Shown here: positions 19,910 through 30,548 of the stretch, in pieces
Numbering within the stretch: the stretch's first letter is position 1
Layout of the letters: every line of letters begins with the position of its first letter
From: Chara braunii
Taxonomy: Eukaryota > Streptophyta > Charophyceae > Charales > Characeae
Direction: 5' to 3'
NCBI GenBank assembly: GCA_003427395.1
Contig: BFEA01000884.1
Location: forward strand, 84,566 to 125,297
Length of the DNA stretch: 40,732 nt
Position numbers and translations under genes: made by a program
Notes under the pieces: generated by a model
What the model saw: only the letters and a program-made list of their open reading frames with translations
The model's database searches: none
What the model was told of the DNA's origin: nothing

Positions 19910-22310
19910 CGATTTTCACTGATTTGGGGGCTTGGGTAACTTGCGATTCACCTTGGGATAGTTCCGTGATGTTTCCCCTTCGTAGATTGCTTCAAACTTT
20001 GAGTTTTCACTGATTTGGGTGCTTGGGTAAGTTGCGATTCACCTTGGGATAGTTCCGTGATGTTTCCCCTTCATAGANTTCCCCTTCATAGATTGCTTCA
20101 AACTTTGAGTTTTCACTGATTTGGGGGCTTGGGTGAGTTGCGATTCACCTTGGGATAGTTCCGTGATGTTTCCTCTTCAGAGATTGCTTCAAACTTTGAG
20201 TTTTCACTGATTTGGGTGCTTGGGTCAGTTGCGATTCACCTTGGGATAGTTCCGTGATGTTTCCCATTCATAGATTGCTTCAAACTTTGAGTTTTCACTG
20301 ATTTGGGGGCTTGGGTGAATTGCGATTCACCTTGGGGTAGTTCCGTGAAGTTTCCAGTTCATAGATTGCTTAAACCTCCAGTTTTCACTAATTTGGGTGC
20401 TTGGGAAAGTTGTGATTCACCTTGGGATAGTTCTGTGATGTTTCCCCTTCATAGATTGCTTCAAACTTTGAGTTTTTACTGACTTGGGGGCTTGGGTGAA
20501 TTGCGATTCACCTTGGGGTAGTTCCGTGAAGTTTCCACTTCATAGATTGCTTCAAACCTTCAGTTTTCACTAATTTGGGTGCTTGGGTAAGTTGTGATTC
20601 ACCTTGGGATAGTTCCGTGATGTTTCCCCTTCATGATTACTTCAAACTTTGAGTTTTCACTGATTTGGGGGATTGAGTGAGTTGCGATTCACCTTGGGAT
20701 AGTTCCGTGATGTTTCCCCTTCATAGATTGCTTCAAATTTTGAGTTTTCACTGATTTGGGGGCTTGGGTGAGTTGCGATTCACCTTGGTGTATTTCCGTG
20801 AAGTTTCCCCTTCATAGATTGCTTCAAACTTTGAAGTTTTCACTGATTTAGGGGCTTTGATTAGTTGCGATTCACCTTGTGAACTTTCCGTGATGTTTCC
20901 TCTTCATAGATTGCTTCAAACCTTGAGTTTTTACTGATTTGGGGGCTTTGGTGAGTTGCGATTCAGCTTTGGGTAGTTCCGTGAAGTTTCCCCTTCATAG
21001 ATTGCTTCAAACTTTAAGTTTTCACTGATTTGGGGGCTTGGGTGAGTTGCGATTCACCTTGGGGTAGTTCCGTGAAGTTTCCCCTTCATAGACTGCTTCA
21101 AACTTTGAGCTTTTACTGATTTGGGGGCTTGGGTGAGTTGCGATTCATCTTGTGAAAGTCCCGTGATGTTTCCCCTTCATGGATTGCTTCAAACCTTGAG
21201 TTTTCACTGATTTGGGAGCGTGGATGAGTTGCGATTCACCTTGTGAAAGTTCCGTGATGTTTCCCGTTGTGTTGATGCTTCAAACTTTGAGTTTTCACTG
21301 ATTTGGGAGCCTGGATAAGTTGCGATTCACCTTGTGAAGTTCTGTGATGTTTCCCTTGGTGTTGATGCTTCAAACTTTGAGTTTTCACTGAATCGGGAGC
21401 CTGGGTGGGTTGCGATTCACCTTGTGAAAGTTCCGTGGTGTTTCCTCCTCCTAGGATGCTTCAAATCTTACCTTTATGCAGTCCGTGATGGGTGTGTGTG
21501 TGGCACTTCACTTCGGGATACTTCGGTGATGTTTCCTCCTCATAGGATGCTTCAAATCTTGTCGTTATGCTGTCCTTGATGAGTGTGTGTGTGGCGCTTC
21601 ACTTCGGGATACTTCGGTGATGTTTCTTCTTAACAGATTGCTTCAAATCTTGTCTTTATGTTGTCCTTGATGAATGTGTGTGTGGCGCTCCACTCCGGGA
21701 TACTTCGGTGATGTTTTCTCCTCATAGGATGCTTCAAATCTCACCTTTGTGTTGTCCTTGATGAGTGTGTGTGTGTGGCGCCTCACTTCGGGATACCTCG
21801 GTGATGTTTCCTCCTCGTCGGATGCTGTTCACATTGTTCTTTTGCTGTTCTATGTGCATGGGTAGGTTGTTGTTCACCCGGTAGTACTTCGCTGTTCAGT
21901 CCCCGGGTACGATGCTGCTCACATTGTTCTTTTGTTGTTCTATGTGCATAGGTAGGCTGTTGTTCACTCGGTAGTACTTCGCTGTTCAAACCCCGGGGAA
22001 GGATGCTGTTCAAATTGTTCTTTTGCTGATTCTATGTGCATGGGTGGGCTGTTGTTCACCCGGTAGTACTTCGCTGTTCAACCCCCGGGGTAGGGTGCTG
22101 TTCACATCGTTCTTTTGTTGTTCTGGGTGCATGGGTAGGTCGTCGTTCACCCAGTAGTACTTCGCTGTTCAACCCCTGCGGTGGGATGCTGTTCACATTG
22201 TCCGTTTGCTGTCCTATGTGCATGAGTAGGCTGCTGTTCACCCAGCGATACTTCGCTGTTCAATCCCCGGGGCAGGGTGCTGTTCGCATTGTCCGCTTTG
22301 CGGCTCTAAA
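19910..22310 (+). repeat. 91-bp satellite array, ~26 units in three sequence blocks
   Basis: Block A (about 19910-21440, ~17 units) has TTTCACTGATTTGGG, GCGATTCACCTTGGGATAG and TTCCGTGATGTTTCC. Block B (about 21440-21800, 4 units) has GTGTGTGTGGCGCTTCACTT and GGATACTTCGGTGATGTTTC. Block C (about 21800-22310) has GGATGCTGTTCACATTGTTC and CACCCGGTAGTACTTCGCTG. Successive unit starts are almost always 90-93 apart in all blocks (for example 21501, 21592, 21683, 21776; and 21821, 21911, 22002, 22094, 22185, 22275). The blocks align with each other, so this is one family with position-dependent divergence. There is an N at 20078 with a local duplication. Confidence 0.9.
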
Positions 22311-22496
22311 TGCTTGGGAAAGTGTTGACGAATCACTTCTTGTTGCTTCCTCTCTTGGGAATCTACGGTTCTGAAAAGAATGTCTTCACTATTGCAAGGG
22401 GGCACGTGAGGCCAAAACCAACGGCCTACAGGAGAGGCATGAGGGATAGGGAGTTGGGCGGTAGAATAGGATCGGTGGGGGGCACGGGACAAGCGA
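22311..22496. other. Unique spacer between two tandem arrays
   Basis: About 190 bases of non-repetitive sequence separate the 91-bp and 54-bp arrays. No gene. Confidence 0.5.
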
Positions 22497-24632
22497 GCCA
22501 TCACCCACACTCGTCCACCATAGCCGATCACCCCCAACCCTTCTTCCTCCTCCATCACCCACGTCCATCCTCCATAGCCAGACCTCCCCTTCTCCTTCCT
22601 CCATCACCCACACCCGTCCACCATAGTCGGCTACCCCCAACCCTCCTTCCTCCTCCGTCACCCACACCCGTTTACCATAGTTGACCACCCCCCCAACCCT
22701 TCTTCCTCCTCCATCACCCACGTCCATCCTCCATAGCCGGACCTCCCCAACCCTTCTTCCTCCTCCATCCCCCACGTCCAGCCTCCATAGCCGGACCTCC
22801 CCAACCCTTCTCCTTCCTCCATCACCCACACCCGTCCGCCATAGCCGACCACCCCCCAACCCTTCTTCCTCCTCCATCACCCACGTCCATCTTCCATAGC
22901 CGGACCTCCCCAACCCTACTCCTTCCTCCATCACCCACACCCGTCCACCATAGCCGACCACCTCCCAACCCTTCTTCCTCCTCCATCACCCACGTCCATC
23001 CTCCATAGCCGGACCTCCCCAACCCTTCTCCCTCCTCCATCACCCACGTCCATCCTCCATAGCCAGACCTCCCCAACCCTTCTCCTTCCTCCATCACCCA
23101 CACCCGTCCACCATAGCCGGCCACCCCCAATCCTCCTTCCTCCTCCGTCACCCACACCCGTCCACCATAGCCGACCACCCCTCCAACCCTTCTTCCTCCT
23201 CCATCACCCACGTCCATCCTCCATAGCCGGACCTCCCCAACCCTTCTTCCTCCTCCATCCCCCACGTCCATCCTCGATAGCCTGACCTCTCCAACCCTTC
23301 TCCTTCCGCGATCACCCACACCAGCCTGGCGTAGCCGACCACCCCCCAACCCTTCTTCCTCCTTCATCACCCACGTTCATCCTCCATAGCCGGACCTCCC
23401 CAACCCTTCTCCTTCCTTCATCACCCACACCCGTCCACCATAGCCGACCACCCCCCAACCCTTCTTCCTCCTCCATCACCCATGTCCATCCTCCATAGTC
23501 GGACCTCCCCAACCCTTCTTCCACCTCCATCACCCACGTCTATCCTCCATAGCCGGACCTCCCCGACCCTTCTCCTTTCGCCATCACCCACACCCGTCCA
23601 CCATAGCCGATCACCCCCAACCCTTCTTCCTCCTCCATCACCCACGTCCATCCTCCATAGCCGGACCTCCCCAACCCTTCTTCCTCCTCCATCCCCTACG
23701 TTCATCCTCCATAGCCGGACCTCCCCAACCCTTTTCCTTCCTCCATCACCCACACCCGCCCACCATAGCCAACCACCCCCCAACCCTTCTTCCTCCATCA
23801 CCCACGTCCATCCTCCATAACCGGACCTCCCCAACCCTTCTTCCTCCTCCATCACCCACGTCCATCCTCCATAGCCGGACCTCCCCGACCCTTCTCCTTC
23901 CGCCAACTCTCACACTCGTCCACCATAGCCGATCACACCCAACCCTTCTTCCTCCTCCGTCACCCACGTCCATCCTCCATAGCCAAACCTGCCCAGCGCC
24001 TCTCCTTCCTCCATCACCCACACCCGTTCACCATAGCCGACCACACCCCCAACCCTTCTTCCTCCTCCATCACCCACACCCGTCCACCATAGCCGATCAC
24101 CCCCAACCCTTCTTCCTCCTCCATCACCCACACCCGTCCACCATAGCCGATCACCCCCAACCCTTCTTCCTCCTCCATCACCCACGTCCCTCCTCCATAG
24201 CCAGACCTCCCCAACCCTTCTCCTTCCTCCATCACCCACACCCATCCACCATAGCCGGCCACCCCAACCCTCCTTCCTCCTCCGTCACCCACACCTGTCC
24301 ACCATAGCTGACCACCCCCCCAACCCTTCTTCCTCCTCCATCACCCACGTCCATCCTCCATAGCCGGACCTCCCCAACCCTTCTTCCTCATCCATCACCC
24401 ACGTCCATTCTCCATAGCCGGACCTCCCCAACCCTTCTCCTTCCTCCATCACCCTGACCCTTCCTCCATAGCCGGACCTCCCCAACCCTTCTCCTTCCTC
24501 CATCACCCACACCCGTCCACCATAGCCGGACCCCTCCAACCCCTCTTCCTCCTCCATCTCCCACACTCGTCCACCATAGCCGACCACCCTCAACCCTCCT
24601 TCCTCCTTCATCACCTACGCCCGTCCACCCGA
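22497..24632 (+). repeat. 54-bp minisatellite, about 39 units of two types
   Basis: Units begin with CATCACCCAC and are 54 bases long (for example 22499 to 22553). Type 1 reads CACACCCGTCCACCATAGCC then GA(C/T)CACCCCC. Type 2 reads CACGTCCATCCTCCATAGCC then GGACCTCCCC. Both end with an AACCCTTCT(T/C)CTTCCTC-like stretch, and the types are interspersed. Because 54 is divisible by three, reading frames stay open for long distances on both strands, giving an 18-residue repeat (GDGGGRRVGEVRLWRMDV type on the minus strand). I regard these frames as by-products. Confidence 0.95.
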
Positions 24633-24989
24633 GAGTCTTAAAAGGGCCGGGGGGGGGGGGAGTCGCAAGGGGGACGCACGGGACCTCAGGTAGGATCGGT
24701 TGGGGTAAGTCAAGAAGCAAAGTCGATTAGGATGTGAAGTTTCTTNNNNNNNNNNNNNNNNNNNNNNNNNNNNNNNNNNNNNNNNNNNNNNNNNNNNNNN
24801 NNNNNNNNNNNNNNNNNNNNNNNNNNNNNNNNNNNNNNNNNNNNNNNNNNNNNNNNNNNNNNNNNNNNNNNNNNNNNNNNNNNNNNNNNNNNNNNNNNNN
24901 NNNNNNNNNNNNNNNNNNNNNNNNNNNNNNNNNNNNNNNNNNNNNNNNNNNNNNNNNNNNNNNNNNNNNNNNNNNNNNNNNNNNNNNNN
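24633..24989. other. G12 run and 244-base assembly gap
   Basis: After the minisatellite comes a short unique stretch with 12 consecutive G at 24649-24660, then 244 undetermined bases (24746-24989). Confidence 0.95.
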
Positions 24990-25659
24990 CGGTCCCTTGT
25001 GCCACCAAGAAGGAAAGGATATGAGGCTATTGGGAACATTTGTGAAAACAAAAAGGAGTGCTGTTTTTGGACGAGGTCAGTTTGACTCAACCATCTCCCC
25101 GACTGCATGACTAAGGTGGCTGCATGGTTTGCTTGAGGAAAGAAGGGGCAAAAACAAGGGATCATGGAGGGGAAAAGGAAACTTAGGCTTGCGGGAAGGG
25201 CCGATATGTTGACCCCAATGGGGATCCTGCTTTGTCATCTGTATTGTATGGTCTTGTGCAGGTGAGTAGCTAGGGACGATTTGGACGGGGCTAGACCCGC
25301 GGATGAGGACTAGGATGGGAGATTGGCTGGGATCCGGCTTAAGCAATGGATGTGGGATGAGTTGAGGCCGGACGCTTGGGCGGATGATTGATGTATGGAC
25401 GTGGTTTGTGTGAAGGTTGAATGGATTGTCTCTCCCATGTGCAATGCGACCCCTGAAAAGACTAAGGGCGTTCTTGGATAGGTGATGCGATGCTAGTGGC
25501 TCTCGCAAAAAAAATATAGTGGCTAGGGGTCCGGGCGACGCCGCCTTACCCTAAGGATGCCGCCGGGGCTGCCCCGAGCCGCTAGGCTAGTGAAGAGGTG
25601 CGTGGCCCAATGGATGACGCTTGGCCTGCGCACGATAAGAAGACAAACTCTCAATGAAC
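24990..25659 (+). other. Probable 5' part of the 3' LTR of element 1
   Basis: No gene. If 25660-25953 is the 3' part of an LTR, the LTR must begin upstream. One candidate start is TGTTGACCCC at 25207, preceded by GCGGGAAGGG and a longer purine run (GGAGGGGAAAAGGAAA, about 25165-25180). That would give an LTR of about 747 bp. TGTTG pairs loosely with the CTACA end. The corresponding part of copy 1 lies outside the window, so this start is a guess. Confidence 0.35.
25600..25629 (+). other. tRNA-Arg-like 5' half with A box
   Basis: TGCGTGGCCCAATGGATGAC followed by GCTTGGCCTG resembles the D-arm and start of the anticodon arm of eukaryotic tRNA-Arg. TGGCCCAATGG (25604-25614) fits the Pol III A box TRGYNNARNGG. 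No matching B box or 3' half follows, so it is not a tRNA gene. Confidence 0.4.
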
Positions 25660-25953
25660 CCCCTGGACTGCTTGCGTATTGGAAGGAGCAATTGCCTGGT
25701 CAGACTTAACCGAATCGAGAAAACGCCACGAGTGCCCAAAGAGCTACCATCTTGACGCGAGAGCGGAGCTACATCCCCCAATGTAAAGCCCTCTCTCAAA
25801 AGGCCCATTCCCATCCATCTCAAAGCACTAGGTGGGGATGCCCCTGGGATAAACGACCCGCGCCCTGAGCGTGAGCGTGGGCGGGCCGAGCCAAGTGGGA
25901 CCCGCAGTGGGGTCGACCGAGGCTCGAAAGTCCTTCAGGGTACGGCCCCTACA
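25660..25953 (+). repeat. 3' LTR (3' part) of element 1
   Basis: Second copy of the repeat at 1-294, 97.6% identical by my count, with no indels. It ends CTACA. The next bases, ACGTC (25954-25958), belong to the interrupted element and would be the predicted 5-bp target duplication. The left partner would lie before the start of the 5' LTR, outside the window. Confidence 0.75.
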
Positions 25954-25954
25954 A

Positions 25955-27060
25955 CGTCCTGTAATAAGAAGCAAGACCCAGGAAAGACCGAACATCACGG
26001 ACCGTTAAAGGCTTCGGCCAGTCCTGAACAGCAGCAACTTTCGTTGCCTCAGGAGCCAACCCCTCTCCTGAGATGACATGACCCAGATAGACAACAAAGT
26101 TCACTCCAAAAGAGGACTTCTCTTTGTTGACCTTGTACTGGTTGTCATGTAAGACCTGGGGGACAAGAGCCAGATGTTGCGCATGCTCCTGGACAATGTG
26201 AATGAATACAAGGATATCATCCAGATAGACAAGTATAAACTTGTCCAGGTAAGGCCTGAGGATGCGATGCATCTCTGTCTGGAAAGTGCCAGGGGCATTG
26301 CAAAGATGGAAGGGCATAACCAGATACTCATATATACCATACCTGGTCTTGAAAGCTAACTTGTGGACATCGCCTTCAACCATCTCAATCTGGTGTAGCC
26401 AAATTTGAGATTGATTTTGCTGAAGATAGTGCAACCCTGCACCATGTACAACAAATCATCGATGAGGGGAAGAGGCTCTGCAGACTTCCTCGTGATCTTG
26501 TTGAGTCCCCTGTAGTCCACACACATTCTCAACTCACCATTCTCTTTGGGTACAAAGAGAACTGGCGCCCCAATCTCAGATGTACTGGGACGTATCCAAC
26601 CTTTGTTGGTCAGGGTCTCTAGCTGTTTCCTGAGCTCATCAAGTTCAACAGGGTACATCTTGTAGATCCGGCCCTTGGGAGAGACCGCACCATGCAGGAG
26701 CTCGATCTTATGCTTACTCTGCCTATGGACAAGTCCAGTAGGCTCCTGCATAAGGTCTGAGAACTGGTCAACCACATGCTGAATTTGAGAGTGATAGGGA
26801 GCAGTCACCACATCAGTCTGTTTAACATAAGCTACAAACAAATGGGTGTGGCCAGTCTTGCATGAGAGCTGAAAAAACTCATGGGCCCGCATACAATAAC
26901 AGTTGTTGACCGGATGGTACTCATCAGCGAGCATACATGGGCGATACTCCCCTCGCCGGTCAGGCAGCTCAACCCTAGGGATCCGCCACTCCATCCTAGG
27001 GCTGGTGGCCTCAAGCCACTGTAGGGAGAAAGCAAGGTCAAAGGGTACATTGGGGAACAG
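25955..27060 (-). pseudogene. Reverse transcriptase fragment (element 2)
   Basis: Follows the protease in the same frame after TAA 27061-27063. It has VELDELRKQLETLTNKGWIR, LRMCVDYRGLNKITRKSAEP, FSKINLKFGY, LAFKTRYGIYEYLVMPF and VYLDDILVF (YLDD catalytic box), and ends in FLGLASYYRTL at the junction. Motif A reads F-S-K-I-N-L where Ty3 RTs have F-S-K-I/L-D-L. The Asn codon (26410-26412, AAT) replaces a metal-binding Asp, a GAT to AAT change. Just after it, near 26390-26400, one base is missing (GGCTACACCAG instead of the expected GGCTAC-CACCAG), shifting the frame. The thumb is cut at 25954 by element 1. Confidence 0.85.
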
Positions 27061-27522
27061 TTAGAAATTCAGGTGTTGCCTAATCTCTCCCTGTCTGTCA
27101 AAGACTACAAGTAGACCTTTCAATGCAGGCGTGATCCTAACTGTAGATGAGTCGCCTATGCGAACCTCAATTGGCTCTCGCAGCTTTACCAATCTTTGTT
27201 CCAAGTGCAACTTGCTGACTATCTTGGGAGACATAAAGTTGCGAGTAGCCCCACAGTCTAAGAGCCCTTTGAACCTGGCTCCCAGGATGGAGGGTCGAAG
27301 TTGGATGAGATCCAGCCTGTGCTTTTTCTTCTCTTGCAGAGACAGGAAAAAATCAGCAAGGATCTGGGATTCATCCTCCTCCCACGTCTCATCCACATCA
27401 GTGTCCTCATCAGTGAAGGACCCTGATGCTGCAGCTCCCATAAAAGAATCAGTGAGAGATGGTGAAGATTCAACTTCATCGGAAGATGAATCAGGACAGA
27501 TGGAAGGAGCTGTTGATTCCAC
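27061..27522 (-). pseudogene. Retropepsin-type protease region (element 2)
   Basis: A 153-codon frame with an acidic N-terminal linker (SFTDEDTDVDETWEEDE) and the active-site loop GLLDCGATRNFMS. The catalytic Asp is kept, but the triad is D-C-G instead of D-S/T-G. It ends at TAA 27061-27063, after which the same frame continues with LFPNVPFDLAFSLQWLEATS, the usual second half of this domain leading to RT. It would mature the polyprotein if intact. Confidence 0.75.
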
Positions 27523-27533
27523 CTCTCTCCACT

Positions 27534-29081
27534 CTAGTTTTTTGAACTATGGTCGGAAGGCCTGCAAGGCATGCTGGGACAATCCTTCCGAAAGTGGTCC
27601 CCCTCGCCCCTCAGGCAAGACTCCCTTGTCCTTCCTCTTCCTTCGTACTCCGTCCTGGATCCCCAGTGTATCCCGAGGGAAGGTGGAAGCATCAAGCGGG
27701 TCAGCTGGTCAATGGACATCTCGTGGTAATGGAACCCTCTGGGCCGTAGGGGAAGAGGTACGTCCCCTACCTTTCCCTTTGTTGCCGGTTGATGCTCTCT
27801 GGGTCGGGGCTTTTCCGTTTGCAAGGCCCATCAGAGCATCAGCCAGGGCAAGAACAACTGGATCTGCAGCAGAGGATGGGGTAGTCTTAGATGGAGAGGT
27901 CCCACTCTGAGATGCTGCCTCATCTTCTAAACTAAAAGTTGCAGCAAAGAGAGCACCCTTCCTCTTTCTTCACCCCTTTGAGGAGGGTCTCTTCCTTCCT
28001 TCAGAAGGTGCTTCCTGCATATGAAGCGTGGACTCCAGATCCAGGGCTGCTCTGCCAAAGGACCGCCACTCCTTGTGGCCCTGAGAGAATAGTGCAAGCT
28101 GGTACTCTCCAAGCACTGCTCTCAAGAAATGAATGAGTTGATCCTGCTCACTCATCTACAACCCAAGAGTCAATGTCAAACTCTCAAAGGTTGAGTACAG
28201 TTTGGACAAGGAGTCATCCCACTTTTTCTGGCCAGGCGGACAATTTTGTCTGCCGCCTTCCTGGCCTTCTCCTTGTCTGCAAACCGGTCATTGAGAACCT
28301 GCACAAAACCAGACACCCCGAGTCTTTGCGCCCATTCATACATTTCCAATCCTTGCTTGTTGGAGGTGGAGGTGCACCATTTCGATGTTGTCCTCTCCAG
28401 ACGAGTAAGGATGGTACTCACCTTCACATCCTCGTCACATTTGAACCCACTCAGGTAGGTTCTTTGTGCAGTGACCCAATCTGAAACATCCACCTTGGGG
28501 TCCTCACAAAAGAACATGGGTGGAGGGGTCAGTTTGGGCCGCTGCAGGTCAAATGGACCTGAGGGTTGTGAGGCGGCTGTTGATTTGGGTGTAGAGGCTG
28601 CAGATGGGGGTCTGGATTGTAGGGTGTGTTGGGGGTCCGTCTTGGGACTCCTAGGAGGTGCAGGAATGATCAGGGCTGAAGGGATCTTAAGGTGTGTGAA
28701 GAGTGGATCCAGTTTGCAGGAGATGTCATCCAACTTCTTAGAAAGCGCTGAGTGACCGTCCTTTAGACTGGTAATCCTCGCATCCCACTTAGTAAAGTAG
28801 GACCGGTGGATATCATCATGTAGGAGGACGAACTCCGCCATGTCCTTACTGTACTGACTGGAAGATCCGCTCACCCTGATCTTCTCTATGTCTGCCACGA
28901 GAAGTTTTCGTCTGTCCTCTTTCAAAGTTGCCTCCTCTCAACGCCTCTTCTCTTCCTTCAAAGCCTCAACTGCTGCTTGTATTCATAATTTTTCCTCCTC
29001 AACAAGCAGTTCAGCCTCCAAAGGGGAGAGAGGAAGTTGAGGCTTCTCTTCAGAAACTTCTCCCTTTTCAGTGCCAGACAT
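27534..29081 (-). pseudogene. gag: Gag with damaged zinc knuckle (element 2)
   Basis: Start ATG at 29081 (MSGTEKGEVSEEKPQLPLSP). Two in-frame TGA codons (28983-28985 and 28938-28940) interrupt the N-terminal Glu/Lys-rich helix. Both sit where Arg would suit the context, so CGA to TGA is likely. The main open part (28925-28176) has a Pro/Ser/Thr linker and a capsid-like domain (LTPPPMFFCEDPKVDVSDWV, then VLNDRFADKEKARKAADKIV). A frameshift near 28235 and a TAG at 28156-28158 separate the next part (FLRAVLGEYQLALFSQGHKE). The zinc knuckle at 27579-27617 reads C-LR-GEGD-H-FRKD-C. It has 13 codons rather than 14 and lacks the second Cys. Confidence 0.75.
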
Positions 29082-30548
29082 TTTGAAAAACCCACAAAAC
29101 AGATAAGATAAACAAAATAGGAAATAGAAAGGTAAGTTAACGGGAATTGGGTTTTCTCTTCAGTACTCGCCCAATTGTTGTCGCCTGACTGGAGAAAGAA
29201 GTTGGTTAGTATCAGTAGACAACCATTCAGTCTCTGCAGATCGCTTGAGGGTCAGGTGTCAGCTTAGAGCAAACTCTGCAAAAATCACTTTCACGATTTT
29301 CCATTCACTGCCCTGACACCTCAATTGAGTGCAATTACTTCAATTCCCATATCACCCACTGACAGGATGCAGTCTTGGACTGATTAGTGGTAAGTAGTAA
29401 TTAGACAGAGTGACTGAAAGGTACCTATAGATAACCAAGATGTAACGATTTATTGAGTGCTCTATTTTTAGACTTACCTTGCTGACCCTACCACTAAATG
29501 ACCCTGTATGCCATACCCAGGGTATGGCGAAGTACAAATTTCATTGTAACTAACTTAATACACCAAATCTGACAGTGCAATTTCAGATTCAGACCAAACA
29601 CTGAATTGCGACTTACCAGGGACATACAAAACTGAATTCCGACGGTCAGAACCTAGCCTGACCAAGCTTTAACTATGGCAGCACAAAATTCAAATTTCCA
29701 TTATCACTGACAGTATGACCCTGAACAATCTAATTCACAGTAAAGTATGAATCGCAACACTGTAAAACAGTCACATATGAAAATTGAGTCAGAGAGAGGG
29801 TCAAACAGGGTTAGTAGAAGTCAAAGAAGATAGGTAGGAGAAATTGGCTATGGCTGTCTCACAGTCAGAATTTCGATTTTCAACTGTCTATAGACTAACA
29901 GGCCAAATTTCGCTAATCTTAAAATAGCCCAAGAATCGCCACACAGAGTAGAGTAAGGAACACACTTACTTCAGGGACCTCACTAAAAGAGAAGGATGAA
30001 ACTCTGGATATGGCTGTCTCCTGAAACCCATCTCGCCAGTTTTTCCTCTTGACTATTCCCAGTGTTCCTATGTCCAGAATTCTCCGAAGCTTGGTCATCA
30101 TGTAGATCTCACTATTGCGCTTCACCCCCAACTGACAGATTCAATGAACCTGGACTCCCAGATGACAATAACGGAGAAACTCAATGCAGTGTGGCTCAAA
30201 CCTGCACTTCGCTGCTTGGGAATTGGGGATCCTGACCCAATCCCAAAATCGCAACACTCTAGGGGCTCAGTTCCTTGCAAATCGCCAATCTCAAATGAAT
30301 CGTCATGCTCAAATTAGCCTCCTCAGAGCCTCCCAGGCCTCTGAGAATGGATCGCCACTCACTTCTGTAGATTATGAGCAGAAGTGCATCACCCTCTGTC
30401 CAGTACCTCTCGCCACACACTTGTCACTACCATCCTCACTATCGCCAACACAGAACATGACAAATCGCTGTGAGATTCAACTCCAGTGTCTTGCCAGATG
30501 ACGGTAGTTGCTCCAACTCATCTCTGCATCACTGACTGAATCCAATTT
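29082..30548 (-). other. Leader between primer site and gag of element 2, no gene
   Basis: AT-richer than its surroundings, with many stops in all frames. The longest frame is 105 codons (30184-30501, +) and has no motif. It fits an untranslated leader. Confidence 0.6.

Larger units (their letters stand above)
1..25953 (+). mobile_element. Very large Ty3/gypsy-type LTR retrotransposon (element 1), left end cut by window
   Basis: A direct repeat at 1-294 and 25660-25953 (7 differences) brackets a plus-strand gag-pol in the same orientation. Copy 1 is followed after four bases by a TGG-starting primer-site candidate at 299. Both copies end in CTACA, the expected CA end. Copy 2 abuts, with no linker, the interrupted reverse transcriptase of a minus-strand element, which is what an insertion would produce. 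The order is LTR, leader, four paralogous ORFs, gag, protease, RT, RNase H, integrase, 3' ORF, long non-coding part, LTR. More than 25.9 kb is extreme for Ty3. The stretch 13.8-25.2 kb carries other polypurine-like sites and a promoter, so nested insertions inside it are possible. The alternative is that the bracketing repeats belong to an unrelated family. Confidence 0.6.

Noticed and set aside
19631-19939. Poly-Ser, poly-Leu and poly-Lys ORFs
   Set aside because: Direct translations of the CTT/GAA simple repeat in all frames.
22389-24614. Long minus-strand frames through the 54-bp array as genes
   Set aside because: They exist only because the unit length is a multiple of three; overlapping frames are open on both strands and there is no start context or domain.
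19910-24632. CRISPR-like array
   Set aside because: Units are contiguous tandem repeats with no unique spacers, and the DNA is eukaryotic.
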